Below, piece after piece: positions 23,528 to 30,946 of a stretch of DNA of 41,024 nt (the first letter of the stretch is position 1; every line of letters starts with the position of its first letter). Where the stretch lies: positions 1 to 41,024 of IMG/VR virus record IMGVR_UViG_3300046003_005061; one strand, given 5' to 3'. The DNA comes from a virus. Below the pieces are notes generated by a model that saw only the letters and a list, made by a program, of their open reading frames with translations, made no database searches and was not told where the DNA came from. Both the position numbers and the translations under genes were made by a program.

Positions 23528-24232
23528 TTAAGGTTTGGGTGATTCTCGATTGCGACGGAGTTCGGCGCGGTGGATTTCAAGCAGTTCGGCCAGCGCTTTG
23601 TCTTGCAGCGACAAGCCAGTTTGAGTTTTGCCGTCTTCTAGCAGCCAGGTGCCGTGCAGATGGCGGATGATGAATTCATGCAGCACTTCAAGCACGGGCA
23701 TGAGCACCCACTTGCTCGCTCCTAGGTCCGTTGCAAAGGTGCCACTGGTATGCGCGACGATGCAGCGATAGCATTCAAGACTGCTGACGGTGCGGACATC
23801 GCCCACAACATAGGCTGTGGCAGTGAGCCAGGCCGTCGTATCAAATTTGTGAATGCGCGGCGTCCAGCTCACCCAAACTGTTACCAGATCCTCACTGACA
23901 CTGATCCCTGTCTTGTCGGTGAAGAATTGCACGCTGGCAGCCATCCGCGTTTCGCGTGGATCGAGCGTGTAGATCTCGATGTTGCGGGCATCACCCAGCA
24001 CGTCCCATGAGATGAGTCCGCTGCTCGGCGTGATCTCTGCCCAGGTGCGTGCGTCTTCCCAGAACACATTGCTGTGATAGGGCATCTCGTAGCCGATCCG
24101 GTGGCTGCGATTGAACAAGGCAAGCAGGTTGGCTTTTAGTGTGGCATCACTCGCCATCGCCGTCAGGTAACCGGTCGGGCGCACCGCATCTTCAAAAGCG
24201 GTATTGAAGGGAATGGATGCACGGATAGCCAT
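23528..24232 (-). CDS. Virion structural protein with CBM-like module (234 aa)
   Basis: The N-terminal half is soluble alpha/beta (FNTAFEDAVRPTGYLTAMAS). Residues about 135-175 contain a pattern seen in many phage tail proteins with a carbohydrate-binding-like module (WLTATAYVVGDVRTVSSLEC, then HTSGTFATDLGASKWVLM). The C-terminal helix is charged (ALAELLEIHRAELRRNRESP). A similar module occurs in the 1344-residue tail protein. Probably a tail or connector protein; the exact role is unknown. Confidence 0.65.
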   Translation of the reverse strand: MAIRASIPFNTAFEDAVRPTGYLTAMASDATLKANLLALFNRSHRIGYEMPYHSNVFWEDARTWAEITPSSGLISWDVLGDARNIEIYTLDPRETRMAASVQFFTDKTGISVSEDLVTVWVSWTPRIHKFDTTAWLTATAYVVGDVRTVSSLECYRCIVAHTSGTFATDLGASKWVLMPVLEVLHEFIIRHLHGTWLLEDGKTQTGLSLQDKALAELLEIHRAELRRNRESPKP

Positions 24233-24237
24233 AAAGG

Positions 24238-24738
24238 TCAGGCCACCAAAGCAGCACGGCCCTCCTGTGCCGCGTGTTGAAGTTTCAGACTGGTCTGCGC
24301 CATCTGCATGGCGCGGTGCATCCGGCCTTCCTTGGCCGCTTGCTCCAGTGATCTGTTCCAGCCACCTTGAATCTTGCCAGTCACGATCTTCTCAGGCGCA
24401 CAGTCAGGATTGCGCTTCAAGAAGTCGCGCATCATTTCAGCGTCATCAAACATCTCCCCACCCTTGCAGCCGCGCTGGCTCATGGTGCTGCGGTGGAGCT
24501 GCTTGTAAGTCAGCGGTGCCATGTGGTAGGCAGGCTGAAAATCAAAATCATTGCGCACCACGGCAGGTCCGCGTTGGCGGCGGAGTTCGGCAGCACGCTT
24601 TTCCTGCATCTCAGCACGGCGGTTGTCGGCTTCCAGTTTGGCCTTGTAGGCAGCAAAGATGGCGCGGGCTTTAACCAGTCCCACCTTGCGGGCAAGCTGT
24701 TCAAAACCGAACACAGGTGCTTTGTCAGGATTCCACAT
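24238..24738 (-). CDS. Hypothetical late protein (166 aa)
   Basis: It starts after the capsid-gene terminator region. A helical, highly charged N-terminal half (ARAIFAAYKAKLEADNRRAE, then MQEKRAAELRRQR) is followed by a helix-rich C-terminus (EQAAKEGRMHRAMQMAQTSL). No known motif. Position directly after the capsid gene suggests a head-tail or assembly protein. Confidence 0.6.
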   Translation of the reverse strand: MWNPDKAPVFGFEQLARKVGLVKARAIFAAYKAKLEADNRRAEMQEKRAAELRRQRGPAVVRNDFDFQPAYHMAPLTYKQLHRSTMSQRGCKGGEMFDDAEMMRDFLKRNPDCAPEKIVTGKIQGGWNRSLEQAAKEGRMHRAMQMAQTSLKLQHAAQEGRAALVA

Positions 24739-24760
24739 AAATCAAAATCAAGAGAGGAGC

Positions 24761-24887
24761 GCGGGCACACTTGCCCGCTTCAGTCTATAAAAAGGGCCGC
24801 CAAGGCAGGCAGAAGGAACCGGGGGAAGGATGCGCCGATGCGGTCACAACAACACACAAAGGCTACTTCCTCCCGCCTGCCCGGCGG
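24761..24887 (-). terminator. Hairpin region after the capsid gene
   Basis: On the minus strand, right after the capsid stop, CCGCC-G-GGCAGGC (24887-24875) can pair with GCCTGCC-TT-GGCGG (24810-24797), which is followed by CCCTTTTT. This gives a 12-bp stem with a long loop and a T-run. Further on, GCGGGCA-4-TGCCCGC (24778-24761) makes a second hairpin. Together they look like a partial terminator that would raise capsid mRNA relative to downstream genes. The long loop makes the first structure uncertain. Confidence 0.5.
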
Positions 24888-24894
24888 TGATGTT

Positions 24895-26124
24895 TTAGGC
24901 GACGGCGGTGTAAACCTTACCGTGAACCGCAGGCATGGAGCAGTGCAGGCTGAAGAAGCCTTCCACATAGCCCTGGGTGCCGCTGCCGTCGAGGGAGAGG
25001 TCCACTTCTTCGAGGCCATTCAGCATCTCGTAGAAGTATTCCATTTCCAAAGCCAGCATGTGATCCTGGTCACCCAGCGTGAGCGTGGGGGAACCTGTGG
25101 CGGTGGCCGCAGCCGAAAGCACGATGGTCGTGGCATTCGTGATGCTGGCGATGTAGGCACCCGCAGCGATCCCTGTGCCACCGATCTTCATGCCGGACTG
25201 CAAGCCAGCGGTGCTGGTCACGGTCAGCGTGGTGCTGGTGTTCGTGGTCGCGGCACCGGCCAGACTGCCTGCATTGCGCACACCGTTGAGGTGTTCGGTC
25301 GGCACGACCATCAGACTGCCAAAGGCGGTCTTGTAGCCGGTGAGCATGGCGCTGATTTCCTTGTCGCTGCTGTCCTGATTGAAGCGGCGGATCGGAGTCG
25401 TGCTGCCAGAGGTGCTGCCAGAGTCAAAGAACGTGGCGAGGTGATTCGCAAAGTCCGTGGTGGCGAAGGCGGTCAGCTTGACGTTCTTGCGCTTGGCCTG
25501 GCGGCACTCCAGCAGGAGCGTGCGCATGTTCGTCTCGGTGAATGCCGAGGCCGATGCCACAGCGATAAGCTGCGATGCGGCTGGGCGGTAGTTGCTGTCC
25601 ACCTGGAAGGTGGAGCTGGTGCCCTGCGCCGAGCTTTCGGTGTAGGCACTGGCTCCCATCGTGATGTGCATGGAGCCGAGGCGGGCTTCATCGTCATAGG
25701 CGGAGGCCGTGTCCTTGGCCACCTGGGCGGAAAGGTAGGTGAGTTCGATGCCCTGCTTGTAGCGCTCCAAAGCGCGGAAGCGGGATTCGCCGACTTCGTT
25801 GGCCACGCCTGCGGTGTTCTCCACCTTCTCGACGCGCTTGGACACGCCGTAGGTTTCGCGCTTCTGCTGCACGACACCGTAGATCTTGGCACGGTTGGTG
25901 AAGTGATTGCTGACGCTGCCACGGGTCACGGCATCACCTTCTTTGGTGCCGCCAAGGCGACCGGTCAGGTGTTTGTCCGCGACTTTGCTATAGACGGAGT
26001 TTTCAGCCGTGCCGCCCTTCTGGACGGTGGAGCTGAACAGTGTGTTCTCGTTGTCGAGAAGGGCGATTTCGTCCGCGAGGTCTTCGTGGATTCCGGGAAC
26101 GGTGGATGAGAGTGCTTGAGCCAT
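24895..26124 (-). CDS. Major capsid protein, DUF5309/SU10-like (409 aa)
   Basis: The N-terminus (DLADEIALLDNENTLFSSTV, about residues 15-34) and HFTNRAKIYGVVQQKRETYG (about 74-93) fit the SU10-type (DUF5309) HK97-fold major capsid family, and the scaffold-like gene lies just upstream. Residues about 284-351 form an extra Gly/Thr/Ala-rich domain (TVTSTAGLQSGMKIGGTGIA), also seen in other phage structural proteins, inserted near the C-terminus; it may be a surface protrusion. The start has an A-rich leader without Shine-Dalgarno. Hairpins after the stop may limit read-through. Confidence 0.8.
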   Translation of the reverse strand: MAQALSSTVPGIHEDLADEIALLDNENTLFSSTVQKGGTAENSVYSKVADKHLTGRLGGTKEGDAVTRGSVSNHFTNRAKIYGVVQQKRETYGVSKRVEKVENTAGVANEVGESRFRALERYKQGIELTYLSAQVAKDTASAYDDEARLGSMHITMGASAYTESSAQGTSSTFQVDSNYRPAASQLIAVASASAFTETNMRTLLLECRQAKRKNVKLTAFATTDFANHLATFFDSGSTSGSTTPIRRFNQDSSDKEISAMLTGYKTAFGSLMVVPTEHLNGVRNAGSLAGAATTNTSTTLTVTSTAGLQSGMKIGGTGIAAGAYIASITNATTIVLSAAATATGSPTLTLGDQDHMLALEMEYFYEMLNGLEEVDLSLDGSGTQGYVEGFFSLHCSMPAVHGKVYTAVA

Positions 26125-26173
26125 AATGTTTGAAAATTTAAGTTTGGTTATTCCACAGGAGCGGCGGGAAACA

Positions 26174-27370
26174 TCAGGCTCTAACCGTGCGGGGCATCGG
26201 TCCGAGTTTGATGGCTTCCTTCAGGTATTTCTGGCGCTCGTCTTCGGTCTTCGCCGTCGTCGCCTTCTGCATCAGAAGACTCTTGCGGGCCGCGAGGTCA
26301 GAGCCGGATTCGTTCACCGCTGCCAGGCGTGGAGTGCTGGCGCGGGTTTCGTTCGGCGGGTCTTTGCGTTGGGTGGATTCCTCTTTCGAGGTTGGCGCTT
26401 TAGTCGCAGCGCCCGCTGTGTCCGGGAAAGTGATGACGGCACGGCGGCTTTGCAGCACGTCGTAAAGGGCAGCCTTGGCCACCAGCTCTTCCAGCCTTGT
26501 CGTGAGGCTGGCGTCTTTGAAATAGGTTTCACAGGCTTCCTTGTAGCCCTTGGTCGCGGTGTGCTTCTCGGCCAGCTTGGCAGCCGACTCACGCACCTTG
26601 CCCACTTTGGCATCGTGGCTGAACCATTCCTGCGCATCGGTGATGCGTTGCTGATAGTTCGTCAAATCAGCGGGTCGCAGTTCAACTTCAACCCCATTCG
26701 GCAGCGTGTGGGTGATTGCTTCCTCTTCATCACGTCGGCCAGCTTTGACTTCCTTGTCATGGTAGGTCAGCAGGGCCAGCGCATCTTTGGCGTTCTCACC
26801 CCAGTTGGCCACGGCGTGCGCATCTTTGAAATGCACAAAGCTATTACCCGCCAGACCGGCAGCACGCACGGCAGATTCGCCGCCTTGCTTCTCGATCTCG
26901 GCAATTTTGGTTTCCAGCTCGGTGACTTTGGCGGCATGTTCTGCCACCTTGGCTTCAGCTTCTTGCGCACGTTTGCGCACCTTCGCCGCTTCTTTGCTGG
27001 CTTCAGTGATGCGCTTGCGTGCTTTCTCATCGAGCTTGGCCAGCTCGGTTTCGCTGATTTCTTCAGCCGGTGTTTCCTCAGCAGGCTCAGCGGGAGTTTC
27101 AGCATCCGTATCAAAATGAATGCTCTCGGCTTCAGCAGTGGCCGGCAGTTCGGCTGTTACCACCGGCTTGGCTTCCAGCGCCGGTGTCGTCACCGCAGCA
27201 GCAGCCGCTTTGGCTTTCTTCTCACGCCGATTGGCACGGAAAGCTTTGGCCTGCTCAGCACTGAGTCCACGCGCGATGTGTTCAGCGGTGGCGTCCTGCG
27301 GCGTGATGATCTGCACCGGAGCTTCAGCTTCGGCAGACACGGCAGGAACAGGCGTAGCAAGTTCGGACAT
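26174..27370 (-). CDS. Scaffolding-like coiled-coil protein (398 aa)
   Basis: Located directly upstream of the capsid gene, as capsid scaffolds usually are. Residues about 90-165 are acidic then strongly coiled-coil (EASKEAAKVRKRAQEAEAKV, then KVTELETKIAEIEKQGG); the C-terminal 70 residues are charged and basic. Residues about 170-310 have more ordered sequence (FVHFKDAHAVANWGENAKDA). Scaffolding proteins of tailed phages share length and composition rather than sequence, so the call rests on position and composition. Confidence 0.75.
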   Translation of the reverse strand: MSELATPVPAVSAEAEAPVQIITPQDATAEHIARGLSAEQAKAFRANRREKKAKAAAAAVTTPALEAKPVVTAELPATAEAESIHFDTDAETPAEPAEETPAEEISETELAKLDEKARKRITEASKEAAKVRKRAQEAEAKVAEHAAKVTELETKIAEIEKQGGESAVRAAGLAGNSFVHFKDAHAVANWGENAKDALALLTYHDKEVKAGRRDEEEAITHTLPNGVEVELRPADLTNYQQRITDAQEWFSHDAKVGKVRESAAKLAEKHTATKGYKEACETYFKDASLTTRLEELVAKAALYDVLQSRRAVITFPDTAGAATKAPTSKEESTQRKDPPNETRASTPRLAAVNESGSDLAARKSLLMQKATTAKTEDERQKYLKEAIKLGPMPRTVRA

Positions 27371-27454
27371 GCCAGAACATTAATCCGCACTTGCTGTTAG
27401 CGGCAAGGCTTGCACACGATCCGCCACGATCTGCCACAATGTTTGACGCTGGCT

Positions 27455-27778
27455 CTATTCGCTATCGTCTCGCTGAGTCGGTGCCGACTCCAGCCAGGTC
27501 CGTGTCAGTTGGTAGAGATACAGCGCCCCACAAGCCTGCCCTTGATCATGCGCCGTGGCATCATGCTGCACGCCTTCAGCCTGCATACTGAACGCCTTGC
27601 GCTCGATTAAATTAAACAGCGCCTGCACGGCCGCATCATGGCGATTCTCAAACACCAGCTTGCGCGCCTTCTCACGATCTTCCCGCGTGAGCTGAAACGC
27701 CTGCCCAAAGAGCGGCGCACAAAGAATAACAGTCGGAGTATTTAATTCTTGTCTCATTCTGGTTTCGTCATTCGTCAT
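27455..27778 (-). CDS. Hypothetical late protein (107 aa)
   Basis: The start at 27778 sits in a tandem ATGACGA repeat overlapping the end of the previous gene; an alternative Met8 start (MRQELNTPTVILC) is possible. Helical, with QAFQLTREDREKARKLVFEN and a His/Ala-rich middle. It lies between portal and scaffold genes, so a head protein or assembly factor is possible. No family recognised. Confidence 0.55.
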   Translation of the reverse strand: MTNDETRMRQELNTPTVILCAPLFGQAFQLTREDREKARKLVFENRHDAAVQALFNLIERKAFSMQAEGVQHDATAHDQGQACGALYLYQLTRTWLESAPTQRDDSE

Positions 27779-27962
27779 TCGTCATTTGCGGCACCGCCGC
27801 CGCCTCTCCCACCACCAGCACAGCCGTTCCAGCATTTTGAACAGGCACTTGTCCAAGACTCTCAGCATCAGGAAGAATAGGGGCATCATCAGTGATAGCC
27901 GTGCCCGCATCAGGAGCAACTGCCACAATCTCCCCCGCCCCGTCACATTCGTCATTCGTCAT
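27768..27962 (-). CDS. Small acidic late protein (64 aa)
   Basis: It starts by an ATGA overlap with the portal stop (27959-27962). Both ends consist of the ATGACGA heptamer repeat, so the protein begins and ends with MTNDE. The middle is acidic and Ala/Val-rich (AGEIVAVAPDAGTAITDDAP). It may be a small decoration or assembly protein; the repeat-flanked design is odd. Coding status is supported by the overlaps but not by homology. Confidence 0.45.
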   Translation of the reverse strand: MTNDECDGAGEIVAVAPDAGTAITDDAPILPDAESLGQVPVQNAGTAVLVVGEAAAVPQMTNDE

Positions 27963-30241
27963 TGCACCTCCGGTGCCCCCTGCATCATCTGCGCCATGCT
28001 CACGCCATCCGGCAGCGCTTGCAGTTGTTCCAGCAGTTGCTCTGCCGCGCTGGCTTGGGCCAGTGGATCTTCTGACAGCGTGCGCCCAATGCGCGCATTC
28101 TCGCCACCGTGCTGCTTCTGGTTGTTCACAAGTCCAGATAGGTAGCTTGTCAGCACCACATGGATCTGCTGCCCACCGATCACACTTTGCTGGCGGAGCG
28201 GGCTGCGCATGACTTCATCACTCACCGCCTGCGCCAGTCCGCCAAAGTCCATGCCTTCAGTGACATCAGGAGCACCACCGCTGAAGATTTCAGAAAGGTG
28301 CGCGCGGGCCATGTCCAGCGTTTGACGTTGCGCCGTGTCGGCATCCTTCGGCAGACATTGCGCGGCCAGGCCAGGGTCAAGCATGTTGAACCCGGCTTCC
28401 AGGATTGGCAGCGTGTTGATCTGCCCGCGATTGTCCAGCGGCACGATCATTTCTTTGATGAATTGGAGATGCTTGCTCGTCCATTCCATGTCCAGAGACT
28501 TCACATTGAACTTGCTTTGAATATCATATCCGCCGCGCACTTCATCCGCCGTGGCGGTGACAAGTTCATTCGTTCCGGTGATCCGCGCGCCTTGTAGCGG
28601 TGGCATGTATTGCTGAATCAGCTTGGCCGTGCGGGCGATGCATTGACTCAGCGAAAGCATGAACCAGTCCAGCTCCGCCTGACCCATCATCATCGCCACA
28701 CTGTCCGGCACATTACGACCGGCAAAGCCAAAGAAGCCATCCACGCTTTCGCGCAGGGTGCGCTCGATCTCGATGCTGCGGCCATCTGGCGGCGGGATCT
28801 GCAACGCGGTGGGCACCTTGCCACGAATCGACGGCAGGAACACACCAGGTGCGGGCCGTAAACCTTCAAGTTCAGGATCTCCGGTCCATGTCGGAAAGGT
28901 GGTCAGGCTCGCGGCATCGGTGCGGCTGTCCCACTGCGCCTTCACCGCCTGCTCTTTGGTCATGGTGATTTCCGCCACGCTGAACCCGTCCAGCATCAGG
29001 CGCTCGTCCTGGCTGAAGGTGAACGGCACAAACGGGTAGGCACCGTCCCAGTCCATGCGCAGTTCACGCTTGGCCACGAGCTTCTTCACATCCGCGTGCA
29101 GCACGGTTTCATAGGTGCCCGTGAGGCCATCTTCCGTCACCGCGCGGTCCCATAGTTCGATGATCTGATACAAGTGATTCTGTGATTCACCATTCGGGCG
29201 CGCGCTCCAGTTCACCCCGGCACCGCTGAGCGCCCACGGGTAACTGGCCATGCTGCTGCTGAACAGATTGCTGCGGCCTTTGTGCTTCTCCAGCACCTCT
29301 TTGACCCATGCCTTGTCCCAGCCTTTCAGCGCGGCCTGTTCACGGATCCACTGCGCACTGCGCCAGCGCACCCGGGCGATCCAGCGGCAGCTTTCGAGGC
29401 CGTCTTCCATCAAAGTTTCATAGGGGAAGAACACATCCACAAACGGCTGAAGCGCTTCCCAGCACGGTGAACTGCGTTTCACATAAGCCGCATGAACCGT
29501 GGCCTGGTCACCACGACGCAGCGCCACCAGTGCCCGTTTGACTGAGGACTCACCAATCTTCCGCCGTTGCGCAGCTCCCGGGAGATTGCGCAAACACAGC
29601 GCGATGATTCGGGCCTCATCCGCCGTGTCCATCACCAGCGCTTCAAAGTCGATGCCTTCGATCAGCGTCATGTCTTGCGCCTCGGCAGCCACTTCCATCT
29701 TCAGCCACTCCGCCACCATCGGCACGGTGAGCGTGATGGCCTCCACCCCGCGCTCCTCCTTCCAGCCGACATACAGCAGACTGGCGCGGAACCGGTCTGC
29801 ATAACTGCCTGCCCGCAAACCCTGAGTGACAAACTCGGTCCGCATCGGGCCATTCAAATAATAGCGCAGCACCTGGCGCATAAGTCCGGCGCGTTTCGCG
29901 TCCGTGCTTTCCATCGGAGTCACCGTCAGGTTGCCGCTCATCAGCGCGGCGATGCGTGCTGCATTGCGCCGGTTCATCACCGTCTGGGTCAAATGCACCT
30001 CGTGATCTGCCGCGCCGTTAAAAGGCTTGGCATCACTCGTCTTGGTGTTCGCCTTCTTGCCCGTGCCCGTCTTGTTCTGCCACCAGCACTTGCGCGTTTG
30101 CTCATTGATCGCCATCTGCTTGAGAAACTGGCTGGCATCAAGGCAGGCCGCGTTCATCTCTTCCAGAGCATCTTCCACCTGCCAGTTGGCAAGCGGCTTC
30201 TCCGGGTCAACAACGGAGGGCAGTTCGGTGGGATTGGACAT
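27959..30241 (-). CDS. Portal protein (760 aa)
   Basis: The gene follows the large terminase subunit by two small genes, precedes scaffold and capsid genes, and has portal size. The sequence shows a long helical C-terminal part with Gln/Met-rich tail (EQLLEQLQALPDGVSMAQMM) and a mid region with SVAEITMTKEQAVKAQWDSR, consistent with the large portals of short-tailed phages. It would form the dodecameric DNA channel of the head. I cannot point to a single diagnostic motif, so the call rests on size, order and general pattern. Confidence 0.8.
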   Translation of the reverse strand: MSNPTELPSVVDPEKPLANWQVEDALEEMNAACLDASQFLKQMAINEQTRKCWWQNKTGTGKKANTKTSDAKPFNGAADHEVHLTQTVMNRRNAARIAALMSGNLTVTPMESTDAKRAGLMRQVLRYYLNGPMRTEFVTQGLRAGSYADRFRASLLYVGWKEERGVEAITLTVPMVAEWLKMEVAAEAQDMTLIEGIDFEALVMDTADEARIIALCLRNLPGAAQRRKIGESSVKRALVALRRGDQATVHAAYVKRSSPCWEALQPFVDVFFPYETLMEDGLESCRWIARVRWRSAQWIREQAALKGWDKAWVKEVLEKHKGRSNLFSSSMASYPWALSGAGVNWSARPNGESQNHLYQIIELWDRAVTEDGLTGTYETVLHADVKKLVAKRELRMDWDGAYPFVPFTFSQDERLMLDGFSVAEITMTKEQAVKAQWDSRTDAASLTTFPTWTGDPELEGLRPAPGVFLPSIRGKVPTALQIPPPDGRSIEIERTLRESVDGFFGFAGRNVPDSVAMMMGQAELDWFMLSLSQCIARTAKLIQQYMPPLQGARITGTNELVTATADEVRGGYDIQSKFNVKSLDMEWTSKHLQFIKEMIVPLDNRGQINTLPILEAGFNMLDPGLAAQCLPKDADTAQRQTLDMARAHLSEIFSGGAPDVTEGMDFGGLAQAVSDEVMRSPLRQQSVIGGQQIHVVLTSYLSGLVNNQKQHGGENARIGRTLSEDPLAQASAAEQLLEQLQALPDGVSMAQMMQGAPEVQ

Positions 30242-30488
30242 CAGGATGGGCAGGTTTCACAGTTTGTGAACCGCATCTGACGCACCCTTCCCCAAGAGTA
30301 GGCCCATGCTTCTGCATCGCCGCGCAATAGTCAAGCACCGTTTGCCGCAGCCATAACCGGCGGGTGTGCAAATGATGCGGCACCGGTGGCGGCTGGTTCT
30401 GCGCCAGCAGCACCCGCGCATCCCGATACCGCAGCCCGCTTTGCATCATCAGGTCATGCGCTTGGGAATAAGTGATGAGTAGAGTCAT
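30207..30488 (-). CDS. Small protein, possible HTH (93 aa)
   Basis: Overlaps the portal start by 35 bases. Residues about 7-50 (YSQAHDLMMQSGLRYRDARV, then HTRRLWLRQTVLDYCAAMQ) resemble a short HTH of the excisionase type. The C-terminus has CVRCGSQ, a possible half zinc knuckle. Its position between terminase and portal is unusual for a regulator; a packaging accessory is possible. Confidence 0.5.
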   Translation of the reverse strand: MTLLITYSQAHDLMMQSGLRYRDARVLLAQNQPPPVPHHLHTRRLWLRQTVLDYCAAMQKHGPTLGEGCVRCGSQTVKPAHPDVQSHRTALRC

Positions 30489-30499
30489 GGTTCAATGAG

Positions 30500-30922
30500 T
30501 TAAATTCTTGTCCGCTTCGGCACCGTGCCGTCATATTCAAAAATGCCTTCCGTCTCTGACGGCGTGACTTCGATCCGATCCCCGCGCCGGAACTGCGTAG
30601 CAAACACACGCGGACCCGTGAGCCGCACACTCACCATCGCGCCACCGTCCACCGGCTTGCAGCGCAGCACGCGCTGCATGACTCCAGCCGCCTGCGCCAG
30701 CATGGCGATCTTGGCCGGGGCAGGGGGCGCGGCATCGATGCCGATGAGCCGCAGCACTTCCGCTTCACCTTCAGCGGTCAGGTGGTAGGCATTCCCGTCT
30801 TTGACGTAGTGCAGCAGCCTTTGCAGGTCGCCGCCATCGCGCCAGCGCTTGAAGCTGTCACGCGGCACATTGAGCCTGGCCGCAAGAACGGCTTCCGGTG
30901 TTGTCGTGGGTGTCGTGGTCAT
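30500..30922 (-). CDS. Hypothetical protein with HTH-like N-terminus (140 aa)
   Basis: Residues about 8-60 (TPEAVLAARLNVPRDSFKRW, then AEGEAEVLRLIGI) look like a small DNA-binding HTH; residues about 85-135 form a beta-rich part (VDGGAMVSVRLTGPRVFATQ, then DRIEVTPSETEGIFEYDG). The start has a clear CAA-rich leader (AACCAACAACACCAACAC). It lies just after the large terminase gene, so a packaging or head role is possible. Confidence 0.6.
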   Translation of the reverse strand: MTTTPTTTPEAVLAARLNVPRDSFKRWRDGGDLQRLLHYVKDGNAYHLTAEGEAEVLRLIGIDAAPPAPAKIAMLAQAAGVMQRVLRCKPVDGGAMVSVRLTGPRVFATQFRRGDRIEVTPSETEGIFEYDGTVPKRTRI

Positions 30923-30946
30923 GTGTTGGTGTTGTTGGTTATCGGC

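Noticed and set aside
24367-26109. Plus-strand open frame of 580 codons opposite the capsid gene
   Set aside because: It is antisense to the capsid gene, which fits its family. High-GC genes often leave the opposite frame open. It has no leader, neighbour or domain supporting it.
26126-27400. Plus-strand open frame of 424 codons opposite the scaffold-like gene
   Set aside because: It mirrors the coiled-coil/Ala-Glu-rich coding strand and has a repetitive Phe/Gly/Arg composition typical of a shadow frame.
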